NCBI GenBank assembly: GCA_963746955.1
Contig: CAVVDR010000027.1
Coordinates: 1 to 64,000 of the forward strand
Origin: DASQBT01 sp963746955
Lineage (GTDB): Bacteria; Pseudomonadota; Gammaproteobacteria; Burkholderiales; Thiobacillaceae
DNA: 64,000 nt
Direction: 5' to 3'
Made by a program: the position numbers and the translations under genes. This document shows positions 15,254 to 24,157 of the stretch, in pieces. The notes under the pieces were generated by a model that worked only from the letters and a program-made list of their open reading frames with translations, had not been told where the DNA came from and did no database searches. Every line of letters starts with the position of its first letter. Position 1 is the stretch's first letter.

Positions 15254-17317
15254 CTAGACAAGATGCAGACCGATCAGGACCAAGTCGATGGCCTTGATGC
15301 CGATGAAGGGCACGATCAGCCCGCCGAAGCCATAAATCCACAAGTTGCGCTGCAAGATCGCGGCCGCGCCCAGGGGCCGGTATTTGACTCCCTTAAGCGC
15401 AAGCGGAATCAGTGCAACGATAATCAGCGCATTGAAGATCACCGCCGACATGATGGCCGAACTGGGGGTACCAAGCCGCATGACGTTGAAGGCGTTAAGC
15501 GCCGGATAAGTCGTCGCAAAGGCGGCCGGGATGATGGCGAAGTACTTGGCGACGTCATTGGCGATACTGAAAGTGGTGAGCGAACCACGCGTCATCAGCA
15601 TCTGTTTGCCGGTCTCCACCACTTCGACCAGCTTGGTCGGGTTGGAATCCAGGTCGACCATGTTGCCGGCCTCCTTTGCGGCCTGGGTGCCGGTGTTCAT
15701 CGCCACTGCCACATCGGCTTGGGCCAGCGCCGGCGCGTCGTTGGTGCCATCCCCGGTCATCGCTACCAGCCGTCCTTCGGCCTGGTACTGACGGATGAGT
15801 TTGAGCTTGTCCTCGGGCGTCGCCTCGGAGAGAAAATCGTCCACCCCGGCTTCGGCAGCGATGGCCGCAGCGGTGAGCCGGTTGTCGCCGGTAATCATCA
15901 CGGTTTTGATGCCCATGCGACGCATCTCGGCGAAGCGTTCCTTGATACCGCCCTTGACGATGTCCTTGAGTTCGACCACGCCCAGGACACGCTCGCCTTC
16001 GGACACCACGAGCGGGGTGGAGCCGCGCCGCGCGATGTCCTCCACGCTTGCCTGAACCGCTGCCGGCCAATGGCCGCCCAACGCCAGCACGTGCTCCTGG
16101 ATGGCACTGGCTGCGCCCTTGCGGATGCTGCGCTCCTGCCAGTCGATGCCGCTCATGCGCGTGTGGGCGGAGAAGTGTACGAAGCTCGCGCCCTCGGCGT
16201 GAATGTCGCGGCCCTTGAGCGCGAGCTTTTCCTTCGCAAGGGTCACGATCGAGCGACCTTCCGGAGTCTCATCGGCCAGCGAGGCAAGCATCGCTGCCTC
16301 GGTGATCTCGGCCTGGTGCACATCCGGCGCCGGAACGAAACCTGCCGCCTGACGGTTGCCTAGGGTGATGGTGCCGGTCTTGTCCAGAAGCAGCACGTCC
16401 ACGTCGCCAGCCGCTTCCACCGCCCGCCCCGATGTGGCAATGACATTTCTTTCCATCATGCGGCCCATGCCGGCTATTCCAATGGCCGAGAGCAGCCCGC
16501 CGATGGTGGTGGGGATCAAACAGACCAGCAGTGCGATCAGCACGGTAACCGTGATCGGCGTACCCGCATGAGCCGCGCCCACGCTGAAGAGCGAGAACGG
16601 AAGAAGGGTCACGGTGGCCATGAGGAATGCGAGCGTCAGCGCCACCAGCAGGATGGTCAGCGCAATCTCGTTGGGGGTCTTCTGGCGCCTGGCCGCTTCC
16701 ACCATGCCGATCATGCGGTCGAGAAACGTCTCGCCCGGATTGACGGTCACCCGCACCACCAGCCAGTCGGACAGCACGCGGGTGCCGCCGGTCACGGCGC
16801 AGAAATCGCCGCCCGACTCGCGGATCACGGGCGCGGATTCGCCGGTGATGGCGGACTCATCCACCGAGGCCACACCTTCGATGACCTCGCCGTCGGCAGG
16901 AATCACGTCGCCGGCCTGCACCATCACCACGTCGCCGCGGCGCAAGTCGCCCGAAGGGGCGGTGTACCAGGGTGAACCATGATGCGGCTGGTGCAGTTTC
17001 TTCGCCCACACCGTCTTGCGCAGTCCGCGCAGTGTCTCGGCCTGGGCCTTGCCACGGCCTTCAGCCATCGCTTCGGCAAAGTTGGCAAACAACACGGTGA
17101 ACCAGAGCCAGACGGAAACCGCCAGGATGAAGCCTGCGGGAGCCTCGCCCTTTGCGGCCATAGCCTGAGCGAACAGCCCGGAGGTCAGGACGCTGCCGAG
17201 CCAGACCACGAACATCACCGGGTTCCTGATCTGGTAGCGGGGCGACAGGCGCTTCATGGAATTCCACAGCGCCCCCCGGATCAGGCTGGCGTCGTAGAGA
17301 GATTGAGTCTTGTGCAT
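15254..17317 (-). CDS. kdpB: Potassium-transporting P-type ATPase subunit KdpB
   Basis: A 687-residue class IA P-type ATPase. The actuator motif TGES lies at 158-161, the phosphorylated Asp312 in DKTGTITLG, and the hinge motif TGDGTNDAPALAQADV is present. Membrane segments flank the catalytic loops. KdpB hydrolyses ATP to drive high-affinity potassium uptake with KdpA. The length is that of the family. It starts 9 bp after kdpA with AAGGA upstream, so it is co-transcribed. Confidence 0.98.
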   Translation of the reverse strand: MHKTQSLYDASLIRGALWNSMKRLSPRYQIRNPVMFVVWLGSVLTSGLFAQAMAAKGEAPAGFILAVSVWLWFTVLFANFAEAMAEGRGKAQAETLRGLRKTVWAKKLHQPHHGSPWYTAPSGDLRRGDVVMVQAGDVIPADGEVIEGVASVDESAITGESAPVIRESGGDFCAVTGGTRVLSDWLVVRVTVNPGETFLDRMIGMVEAARRQKTPNEIALTILLVALTLAFLMATVTLLPFSLFSVGAAHAGTPITVTVLIALLVCLIPTTIGGLLSAIGIAGMGRMMERNVIATSGRAVEAAGDVDVLLLDKTGTITLGNRQAAGFVPAPDVHQAEITEAAMLASLADETPEGRSIVTLAKEKLALKGRDIHAEGASFVHFSAHTRMSGIDWQERSIRKGAASAIQEHVLALGGHWPAAVQASVEDIARRGSTPLVVSEGERVLGVVELKDIVKGGIKERFAEMRRMGIKTVMITGDNRLTAAAIAAEAGVDDFLSEATPEDKLKLIRQYQAEGRLVAMTGDGTNDAPALAQADVAVAMNTGTQAAKEAGNMVDLDSNPTKLVEVVETGKQMLMTRGSLTTFSIANDVAKYFAIIPAAFATTYPALNAFNVMRLGTPSSAIMSAVIFNALIIVALIPLALKGVKYRPLGAAAILQRNLWIYGFGGLIVPFIGIKAIDLVLIGLHLV

Positions 17318-17326
17318 GCTGAATCC

Positions 17327-19135
17327 TTATTTCACGCCGATCATCTGTAGGTGCTCAATCAGTGGACCGAGCGCCAGGGCAGGCAGGAAGGTGAGTGCGC
17401 CGACGACGATCACGACAGCGATCAGCAGGCCTACGAATAGCGGCGTGTGGGTCGGCAGGGTGCCTGCGGAAACCGGGATGGTCTTCTTGGCAGCCAGCGC
17501 GCCGGCGATGGCCAGCACCGGCACCGCCAGCCAGTAGCGCGACAGCAACATGCTCAACCCAAGCGCCGTGTTGTAAAAGGGCGTATTGGCGGACAGTCCC
17601 GCAAAGGCGCTGCCGTTGTTGTTGCCGGCTGAGGAAAAGGCGTACAGGATCTCCGAGAAGCCATGCGCGCCCGGATTGGCGATGCCCGCCTTGCCCGCGT
17701 CCAGCACCGCCGCCACCGCGGTGCCGGCCAGCGCCACCAGCGGCGGGATCAAAATGGCGACCGCGGCCATTTTCATCTCGAACGCCTCGATCTTCTTGCC
17801 CAGGTATTCCGGCGTGCGGCCTATCATCAGGCCGGCGATAAACACCGCCACCAGCGCAAACACGATCATGCCGTAGAGGCCGGAACCGACGCCGCCGTAC
17901 ACCACCTCCCCCAGCTGTATCAGCCACATGGGCACCAGCCCGCCGAGCGGCGTATAGGAATCGTGCATGGAATTAACCGAGCCGTTCGACGCGGCGGTGG
18001 TGGCGGTGGCCCAAAGCGCGGAATTGACGACGCCGAAGCGGGTTTCCTTGCCTTCCATGTTGCCGCCAGCTTGCAGGTCGGAGGCCTGCGTCGCGAGTCC
18101 CAGCCTGTCGAACATCGGGTTGCCGGATTGCTCGGCCCAGACGCACACTGCCAGCAGGGCGACAAAGATCAGGGTCATCGCGCCCAGTATCGCTCCGCCC
18201 TGACGCAGGTCGCCGACCCAGCGGCCAAAGGTGAAGCACAGGCCGGCCGGGATCAGGAGGATGGCCAGCATCTCCAGGAAATTGGACAGCGGAGTGGGAT
18301 TCTCGAATGGATGGGCGGAATTCACGTTGAAGAAGCCTCCACCATTGGTGCCCAGTTGCTTGATGGCGATTTGCGAGGCGGCCGGACCCACGGCGATGGT
18401 CTGATCCTTGGCGATGACCTTCTCCATCACTGGCTGGCCTTTGGCATCCTTCAGCGGCTGGCCATCGGCGCCGTTCTTGGGCTGCTCGTACTCGACTGCC
18501 TGGACCAGTTGCGCGTTCTGATGCGCCGCGAAAGTCTGCACCACGCCCTGGCTCACCAAAGCCACGGCCAGGATCAGGGACAGGGGCAGCAGGATGTAGA
18601 GCGTGGAACGTACCGTATCCACCCAGAAGTTGCCGACGCCCTTGGCCTCCCGGTGGGTGAAGCCGCGCATCAAGGCGACCAACACCGCCATGCCGGTTGC
18701 GGCGGAGAGGAAGTTCTGCACCGTGAGTCCCAGCATCTGGGTCAGGTAGCTCATCGTGGACTCGCCGCCGTAGCCCTGCCAGTTGGTGTTGGTGGCGAAA
18801 CTGACCGCAGTATTGAAGGCTGAATCCGCAGTGACGTTGGCCATGCCGTCCGGGTTGAGCGGCAGCCAGACCTGCAAACGCTGCAAGCCGTAGACAGCTA
18901 CGAAGCCGAGCAGGTTGAAGGCCAGCATGGCGAAGGCGTAGCGGGTCCAGTGCATGTCGTCGCCCGCCTTTACGCCACTGATCCGGTAGATGCCCAGCTC
19001 CACTGGGTGCAGCCAGCGCACGAAGCCGGGCAGGTCACCGCGGTAGACGCGCGCCATGTAGAGCCCGAGCGGCCACGCGGCAAGCAGCAGGACCACTACA
19101 TAGAGGGCGAGTTGCAAGTAGCCGTTGGCAGTCAT
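17327..19135 (-). CDS. kdpA: Potassium-transporting ATPase subunit KdpA
   Basis: A 602-residue membrane protein of the potassium channel-like superfamily. Selectivity-filter regions are visible as NTNWQGYGGEST, TNGGGFFNVNSAHPFENPT, SNGSVNSMHDSYTPLGG and SSAGNNNGSAFAG. KdpA provides the potassium pathway of the KdpFABC pump. The start (ATG 19135) overlaps the stop of kdpF by 4 bp. It is somewhat longer than the E. coli protein because of an extracytoplasmic insert rich in Lys/Gln near residues 215-245. Confidence 0.98.
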   Translation of the reverse strand: MTANGYLQLALYVVVLLLAAWPLGLYMARVYRGDLPGFVRWLHPVELGIYRISGVKAGDDMHWTRYAFAMLAFNLLGFVAVYGLQRLQVWLPLNPDGMANVTADSAFNTAVSFATNTNWQGYGGESTMSYLTQMLGLTVQNFLSAATGMAVLVALMRGFTHREAKGVGNFWVDTVRSTLYILLPLSLILAVALVSQGVVQTFAAHQNAQLVQAVEYEQPKNGADGQPLKDAKGQPVMEKVIAKDQTIAVGPAASQIAIKQLGTNGGGFFNVNSAHPFENPTPLSNFLEMLAILLIPAGLCFTFGRWVGDLRQGGAILGAMTLIFVALLAVCVWAEQSGNPMFDRLGLATQASDLQAGGNMEGKETRFGVVNSALWATATTAASNGSVNSMHDSYTPLGGLVPMWLIQLGEVVYGGVGSGLYGMIVFALVAVFIAGLMIGRTPEYLGKKIEAFEMKMAAVAILIPPLVALAGTAVAAVLDAGKAGIANPGAHGFSEILYAFSSAGNNNGSAFAGLSANTPFYNTALGLSMLLSRYWLAVPVLAIAGALAAKKTIPVSAGTLPTHTPLFVGLLIAVVIVVGALTFLPALALGPLIEHLQMIGVK

Positions 19136-19224
19136 GAGTAGTCCTCGGGATAGAACAGCACGGCGACCAGGTAGACGAATAACGCCAGGGTGACCACCAG
19201 CGCAATGACATAGAGGGTATTCAT
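19132..19224 (-). CDS. kdpF: KdpF small subunit
   Basis: A 30-residue hydrophobic peptide (MNTLYVIALVVTLALFVYLV, then AVLFYPEDYS). The terminal YPEDYS-type end is diagnostic of KdpF, a single-helix subunit that stabilises the KdpFABC complex. Its start overlaps the previous small gene (TGATG) and its stop overlaps kdpA (ATGA). Confidence 0.93.
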   Translation of the reverse strand: MNTLYVIALVVTLALFVYLVAVLFYPEDYS

Positions 19225-19313
19225 CAACGTCTCCTCAGCGTTTCGAAATAGGCAGCCAGCGCACCAGTCACGGCGAAGAATCCCACGCCCAGGGCAAGGT
19301 AGATCAGGTCCAT
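19224..19313 (-). CDS. 29-residue membrane peptide upstream of kdpF
   Basis: ATG 19313, with GGAGG five bases upstream, opens MDLIYLALGVGFFAVTGALA AYFETLRRR, one transmembrane helix with a basic C-terminus. Its stop overlaps kdpF by one base, so it is translated with the kdp operon. Small proteins of this kind are seen upstream of kdpF in other proteobacteria, but their role is not established. It could be an accessory subunit or a translational leader. Confidence 0.75.
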   Translation of the reverse strand: MDLIYLALGVGFFAVTGALAAYFETLRRR

Positions 19314-19373
19314 CACAGCCTCCAGATCTTGAGTATCGATATGACATGAACTGTAGGGCGTCGCAGATCAAAA

Positions 19374-19408
19374 CGGCACTAAGAATTGTCGTGCCGGCAT
19401 TAAGAATG
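19374..19408 (-). promoter_or_regulatory. Tandem repeat upstream of kdp, candidate KdpE operator
   Basis: On the minus strand two copies of TTCTTARTGCCG occur with a 21-bp period (19374-19387 and 19395-19408 on the plus strand). Two helical turns between direct repeats is the usual geometry for dimeric OmpR-type regulators. The repeats lie 60-95 bp upstream of the first kdp operon start codon. The match to KdpE is inferred from position only. Confidence 0.5.
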
Positions 19409-19622
19409 CGTAAAGGAGGGGCTGGGCAGCGCCCGCGAAAATCCCACCAGGCATCGGCGAAGTGCCAAACCCGTTTTTGCTGGGCCAACCGTCGGACCCG
19501 CCTGCTGCCGCGCCTTCAACCCTAGCAAGTACTCACAATGTTAGAATGGCCGAGGGATTCCGGCAGTGCCGCCACCGTCACCGGGCGAGCCCGCCAACAA
19601 CAATCTGCATTTGGGAGAGAAG

Positions 19623-20195
19623 ATGGGCGAAGCAGCCAGAAAACCCGGCGAGCGGCGTTTGCAGATTCTGCAGACGCTGGCTTCAATGCTGGAGGAACCC
19701 AGCCCGGAGAAGATCACCACGGCGGCGCTGGCGAAACGGCTGGAAGTTTCCGAGGCTGCCCTATATCGCCATTTCGCTAGCAAGGCGCAGATGTATGAAG
19801 GTCTGATCGAATTCATCGAACAGACCCTGTTCACTCTGGTCACCAAGATTACCGGCGAAAAATCCGACCCTATGCAGCAGGTGGAGGCCATCCTGACCAT
19901 GCTGCTGGGGTTTGCAAAAAAAAATCCCGGCATGAGCCGGGTGCTAAACGGCGATGCCCTGGTCAATGAAGATCCGCGCCTGCAAAAACGCATCAACCAG
20001 TTGATCGACCGGCTCGAAGCCCAGTTGCGCCAGTGCCTTCGGTTTGCCCGGCCGGGCGCCGAAAGCTCTGCGACTCCACTGGCCAATCTGCTGATTTGCT
20101 TTGTGTTGGGGCGCTGGCACCAGTTCGCCAAGAGCGGCTTCAGCCGCGATCCGGCAATGGACGTTAGCGCGCAGTTGGCGATTCTGTTGGCCTAA
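19623..20195 (+). CDS. slmA: TetR-family regulator, SlmA-like
   Basis: The 190-residue protein from ATG 19623 (GGAGAGAAG upstream) has an N-terminal TetR helix-turn-helix (ITTAALAKRLEVSEAALYRH, FASKAQMYEGLIEFIEQ) and the ligand-like domain of the SlmA/Ttk group (FAKKNPGMSRVLNGDALVNE). SlmA binds SBS sites and blocks FtsZ assembly over the nucleoid. Its 3' end overlaps the convergent moeB gene by 32 bp. The SlmA assignment is by overall pattern; another TetR function cannot be excluded. Confidence 0.8.
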   Translation: MGEAARKPGERRLQILQTLASMLEEPSPEKITTAALAKRLEVSEAALYRHFASKAQMYEGLIEFIEQTLFTLVTKITGEKSDPMQQVEAILTMLLGFAKKNPGMSRVLNGDALVNEDPRLQKRINQLIDRLEAQLRQCLRFARPGAESSATPLANLLICFVLGRWHQFAKSGFSRDPAMDVSAQLAILLA

Positions 20196-20940
20196 CGCTT
20201 TTGCACACCGGGCAAGCAGTGTCCTTGTGCACGTGGATTTCCCGCACCGTGGTCGACCGCCCGTCGAACAACAAGAGCCGGCCGCTCATTGTCTGGCCGA
20301 CGCCGGCAATCAGTTTCAGTGCTTCCAGCGCCTGCAGGCTGCCGATCACACCGACCAAGGGCGAAAACACCCCCGCATCGGCACAGCGCAGTTCCAACTC
20401 GACTCCTTCCTCGGGAAACAGGCAGGCGTAACAGGGGCTCGCCGCATCGCGCATGTCAAACTCTGCCAACTGGCCAGAAAAACCAATCGCGGCGCCGCTC
20501 ACCAGAGGCTTGCCTGCCGCCACGCAGGCGCGGTTGACCGCGTGGCGAGTGGCAAAATTATCGCAACAGTCCACCACCACCTGGACGGCGGCCACGGCCC
20601 GGTTCAGATCATCCCCATCCAGTCGTTCTGGCAGAGCAATGAGTTCCACGGTGGGATTAATCGCGCCGGCGGTCTCTCTCAGGGATTCGGCCTTGTTTCG
20701 GCCGATGGAGTGCGTTTGATGGCCGATCTGGCGCTGTAAATTGGTCAGATCGACCTGGTCTCCATCCGCAATCAGCAGCTTGCCCACCCCACTTGCCGCC
20801 AGATACAGGGCGGCGGGACAACCCAGCCCACCGGCGCCCACGACCAACACTCGAGCGTCGTTTATCCGCTCCTGGCCTTCTATACCGATCTGAGGCAAAA
20901 GCACATGGCGGCTGTAGCGCAGCAGCTGATCGTCGTTCAT
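20164..20940 (-). CDS. moeB: ThiF/MoeB/HesA-family adenylyltransferase
   Basis: A 258-residue E1-like enzyme. The nucleotide-binding loop GAGGLGCPAALYLAASG, the Arg finger NLQRQI, DCCDNFATRHAVN and the zinc pairs CYAC and CPVC are present. It adenylates the C-terminal Gly-Gly of MoaD- or ThiS-like sulfur carriers for molybdopterin or thiamine synthesis. No rhodanese domain is attached. It ends the gpmI-envC-ctpA-HMA-moeB series on the minus strand. MoeB and ThiF cannot be separated from sequence alone. Confidence 0.9.
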   Translation of the reverse strand: MNDDQLLRYSRHVLLPQIGIEGQERINDARVLVVGAGGLGCPAALYLAASGVGKLLIADGDQVDLTNLQRQIGHQTHSIGRNKAESLRETAGAINPTVELIALPERLDGDDLNRAVAAVQVVVDCCDNFATRHAVNRACVAAGKPLVSGAAIGFSGQLAEFDMRDAASPCYACLFPEEGVELELRCADAGVFSPLVGVIGSLQALEALKLIAGVGQTMSGRLLLFDGRSTTVREIHVHKDTACPVCKSVRPTESPTAR

Positions 20941-21032
20941 GGAGATGGTGCCGTCAGGCGATGGAAGTCGCGGGCGTCCCTGTTCTTCAGGCCGATCAGT
21001 TCATCGCCAGTGGTGTCGGCGGCCTGCCCCGG

Positions 21033-21428
21033 TCATTTGTAGGTCCGCCATTCTTCGGGGGTTTCATCTTTGTCCCCGTGAAGGTGCTGCTCATATACCT
21101 TCATGAACACCTGCTGCGATTTGGCGTCGGGCTTGTTGGCCGCGAGGTTTTCGCGCTGCACATTTTCAACAAAGTAGGCCAGTGCGCGCTTGAACTTTGA
21201 CAACAGGCTGTTATCCAGGTGAAACCCCTGCTCGCTCAAGGCAGTTTCCAGACCTTCCAGGGTGTAGAGAACGATGCTGTAGCGTACGGCCAGGACATTG
21301 GGCCGATCACCGATTTCGGCTTCGATACCGTCCAGCCCGTGCAGCAGTTGACGGGCTTTCACCGCCTGCCCTTCCGGCAACGCGTGAAAAACGATTTCGC
21401 GGTTCTTGTTCAGGTCTGTGGGCTGCAT
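21033..21428 (-). CDS. HMA-fold protein without CxxC
   Basis: The 131-residue protein from ATG 21428 has an N-terminal segment (about 8-68) with the beta-alpha-beta-beta-alpha-beta pattern of heavy-metal-associated domains: IVFHALPEGQAVKARQLLHG, NVLAVRYSIVLYTLEGLETA, LSEQGFHLDNS. The metal-binding CxxC is absent. The C-terminal part is helical and charged (FKRALAYFVENVQRENLA). Such proteins occur in sulfur-oxidising and related betaproteobacteria, but I know of no assigned role. It lies 80 bp after ctpA and before moeB on the same strand. Confidence 0.6.
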   Translation of the reverse strand: MQPTDLNKNREIVFHALPEGQAVKARQLLHGLDGIEAEIGDRPNVLAVRYSIVLYTLEGLETALSEQGFHLDNSLLSKFKRALAYFVENVQRENLAANKPDAKSQQVFMKVYEQHLHGDKDETPEEWRTYK

Positions 21429-21508
21429 GCTTGATCCTGAGGGCACGTCTAGTTCAGTATTGCGCCCGAGCCCGCAAAGCGCAAGCCCGGGACATGTGGC
21501 GCCTTACC

Positions 21509-22924
21509 TCACTGAGCGCGAATGATGTTCAGCCCTTTGAGCAGGTTAAGCGCCTGATTCAGCTGGTAATCGTTCTTGGAAACGATTTCTCCCGGTTCTA
21601 TCTCAGGCTTCTTCTCCATGTTTCTGTCCTTGTCCTGCTTTTCCGGTCTGGGCGCATTCTCCTGGTTCTGCTCAATTGGCGTCTTGTCCTCTGCACCCCC
21701 CTGGGGATTGGCCAGGTGGCGCTCCAGGTCGGCTTCGCGTATGCCGAATCCTTCATCGCTAGGATTGGCCGGATCTTCCACGACGATATCCGGCACAATG
21801 CCCTTGGCCTGGATTGACCGCCCTCCAGGGGTGAAATAGCGCGCGGTAGTGAGCTTGATGGCGGATCCATTTCCGAGCGGCAGGATCGTCTGCACCGATC
21901 CCTTGCCAAACGTCTGGGTGCCCATCAGGATTGCCCGCTTGTGATCCTGCAGCGCGCCGGCGACGATTTCCGACGCCGAAGCCGAGCCGGCGTTGACCAG
22001 GACAACCAAAGGTACGGTCTTGACGGCTTCCGGCAGGGACTTCATGAAATCCGACTGCGTCGGCCGCAGGTAATTTTCGCGGCTTGCAGTAAGCCGCATC
22101 TTGGCGTCGTCGCTGCGTCCGTCGGTGTAGACCACCAGCGCATCCGGCTTGAGGAACGTCGCCGATACCGCGACTGCGGCATTCAAGAGTCCTCCCGGAT
22201 CATTGCGCAAATCCAGCACCAGGCCCTTGAGCGGCTCTTTGTTGTCCTTGTAGAGTTTTTGCAGGGCGTCCACCAGCAATTCTCCGGTGTGCTCCTGGAA
22301 CTGGGTGATGCGCACATAGCCATAGCCCGGTTCAACCAGCTTGAACTTGACACTCTTGATCTTGATAACTGCGCGGGTGAGAGTGACAGTAAAGGGTTTG
22401 GGTTCGCTCTTGCGCGAAATCATCAGGGTAATCTGAGTGCCGGGCTTGCCGCGCATGCGCTTGACCGCATCGTTGAGCGACATGCCTTTGACAGGCGTAT
22501 CGTCTAGCTTGATGATCAGGTCGCCGGTTTTCAGTCCGGCCTTGTAGGCCGGCGTGTCTTCGATGGGGGACACCACCTTGACGAAACCGTCCTCCATGCC
22601 GACTTCAATGCCCAAGCCGCCGAACTCACCCTGGGTGCCTACCTGCAATTCCTTGAAGGCCTCCTGATCCAGATAGGTCGAGTGGGGATCGAGGTCGGAG
22701 AGCATGCCGTTGATAGCCCCGTTGATCAGCTTCTTGTCATCAACCGGGTCGACGTAATCACTCTTGATGCGGGCGAACACATCGGTAAATGCCCGCAACT
22801 CAGCAATCGGCAAGGGCTCTTCGGCATCCTTGTCCGCCACGGCGGAATAATTAAGCGTCACACCCACGCCGATGAGCGCGCCTGCAAGGCCCACTAAGGC
22901 CAGCTTACGGAATTGCCCTTTCAT
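21509..22924 (-). CDS. ctpA: Carboxy-terminal processing protease CtpA (S41)
   Basis: A 471-residue exported protease. An N-terminal signal anchor (ALVGLAGALIGVGVTLNYSA) is followed by a PDZ domain (about 95-165, GLGIEVGMEDGFVKV) and the S41 catalytic domain with Ser in NAGSASASEIVAGALQ and Lys in TFGKGSVQT. The C-terminal 60 residues are charged and low in complexity. It trims C-termini of periplasmic proteins and cell-wall hydrolases. It directly follows envC with no gap, the usual gpmI-envC-ctpA order. Confidence 0.95.
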   Translation of the reverse strand: MKGQFRKLALVGLAGALIGVGVTLNYSAVADKDAEEPLPIAELRAFTDVFARIKSDYVDPVDDKKLINGAINGMLSDLDPHSTYLDQEAFKELQVGTQGEFGGLGIEVGMEDGFVKVVSPIEDTPAYKAGLKTGDLIIKLDDTPVKGMSLNDAVKRMRGKPGTQITLMISRKSEPKPFTVTLTRAVIKIKSVKFKLVEPGYGYVRITQFQEHTGELLVDALQKLYKDNKEPLKGLVLDLRNDPGGLLNAAVAVSATFLKPDALVVYTDGRSDDAKMRLTASRENYLRPTQSDFMKSLPEAVKTVPLVVLVNAGSASASEIVAGALQDHKRAILMGTQTFGKGSVQTILPLGNGSAIKLTTARYFTPGGRSIQAKGIVPDIVVEDPANPSDEGFGIREADLERHLANPQGGAEDKTPIEQNQENAPRPEKQDKDRNMEKKPEIEPGEIVSKNDYQLNQALNLLKGLNIIRAQ

Positions 22925-24157
22925 TTACTTAACCCAGTCCATAGGATTGATCGGACGGCTTTTATACCGTAGTTCAAAATAAACGCCTGGCTCTGCCTGG
23001 CCGCCGCTGTTGCCCACGCTCCCTAGTGCGTCGCCTGTTCTAACGGCATCACCCGCCTGCTTATACAGGCTTTCATTATTGCTGTACAGGCTCATGTAGC
23101 CTTGGCCGTGGTCAAGTATGATCAGGTTGCCGAATCCCCGCAGCCAGTCCGCAAATACGACCCGGCCCGCCGCCACGGCACGCACTTCCTCGCCGGCTGC
23201 CGCACGTATGAACACGCCCTTCCAGTTTGGTCCGCCCTCTTCCCTCGGAGAACCGAAGCGGTTCATCAGTTCCCCCTTGACCGGCAACCGCAGCAGGCCT
23301 TTCAGGCGCGAGAACGCAGAAGAGCTGTCTTCGCCCGCTTCCGGGACTTCGGTGTTGACTCCGATCGGGCCCCTGGTCAAGCCGGATTCCACCCGTTTGC
23401 GGGACTTCGCCCTGGCAGCCCTGCGCGCGCGCCGCTCGGCCTCACGATTAGCCATCAAGGCCGCAAGCCTTTTCACCAACTCGGTCAGGCGCTGCTCATT
23501 ACGCTTGAGTGTGGCGATTTCCTTGCCCTGGGCCTGGACCTGACGTGAAATCTGCCTCAACACTTGCTTCCGGGATTGCCGTTCCTGCAGCAGCTTATCC
23601 TGCTGGGAAAGCTGGGCGACCTTGATCTGTTCCAATTCGCGGTTTTTTGCCTGCGCGGTACGCTGCAGCACCGAGACCTTAAGCAAGTTGGCCCGCAGCG
23701 AATCGATCAAAGCGAGCTGGGCGCGCGACAGAGTTCCCAGATAATGAAGATTGCGCGCCGTCTGGTTCGGGTCTTGGCCGTTCAGCAGCAACCTGAAACT
23801 GTCGCCCTGGCCGCGCTGATAAAGGGTGCGCAATAGCTGGGAGAGCTTTTGCTGCTGGCTGGCGATGCGGGCATTCAGGTCGGCAGTTTCATCGCGGGTT
23901 TGCATCAGAGTGGCTTGGGTTGACCGCTGCTGCGCTTCGAGTCCGTGCAAGCTGCGGCGCGTATCGCTGATGGCCTTCTCGGATTGGCGCAGGGCATCGG
24001 TGGCATCCGCCTGGCTTTCTATGCTGGTCTGGTATTGTTGCTCCAACTGCTTGAGCCGGGTGCGCAGCTTGTCCAGTTCCGCCTGGCTCGAAGCCTGCGC
24101 CATAAAGGGTAACGCCAGCCCCAGCAGGACGGCCAACAATGCAAGGTAACGTGTCAC
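22925..24157 (-). CDS. envC: Murein hydrolase activator EnvC
   Basis: The 410-residue protein has a signal peptide (YLALLAVLLGLALPFMAQAS), a long coiled coil (about 25-255, LEQQYQTSIESQADATDALR and similar) and a C-terminal LytM/M23 domain (about 285-405) with GVFIRAAAGEEVRAVAAGRV and LDHGQGYMSLYSN. EnvC recruits and activates amidases at the septum. I chose GTG 24157 because it overlaps the gpmI stop (GTGA) and places the signal peptide directly at the start. The LytM domain lacks the HxxxD zinc pair, as in non-catalytic EnvC. Confidence 0.93.
   Translation of the reverse strand: MTRYLALLAVLLGLALPFMAQASSQAELDKLRTRLKQLEQQYQTSIESQADATDALRQSEKAISDTRRSLHGLEAQQRSTQATLMQTRDETADLNARIASQQQKLSQLLRTLYQRGQGDSFRLLLNGQDPNQTARNLHYLGTLSRAQLALIDSLRANLLKVSVLQRTAQAKNRELEQIKVAQLSQQDKLLQERQSRKQVLRQISRQVQAQGKEIATLKRNEQRLTELVKRLAALMANREAERRARRAARAKSRKRVESGLTRGPIGVNTEVPEAGEDSSSAFSRLKGLLRLPVKGELMNRFGSPREEGGPNWKGVFIRAAAGEEVRAVAAGRVVFADWLRGFGNLIILDHGQGYMSLYSNNESLYKQAGDAVRTGDALGSVGNSGGQAEPGVYFELRYKSRPINPMDWVK

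Noticed and set aside
15188..18823. Long plus-strand frames of 386-391 residues over the kdp genes
   Set aside because: Complementary shadows of kdpB and kdpA caused by high GC.
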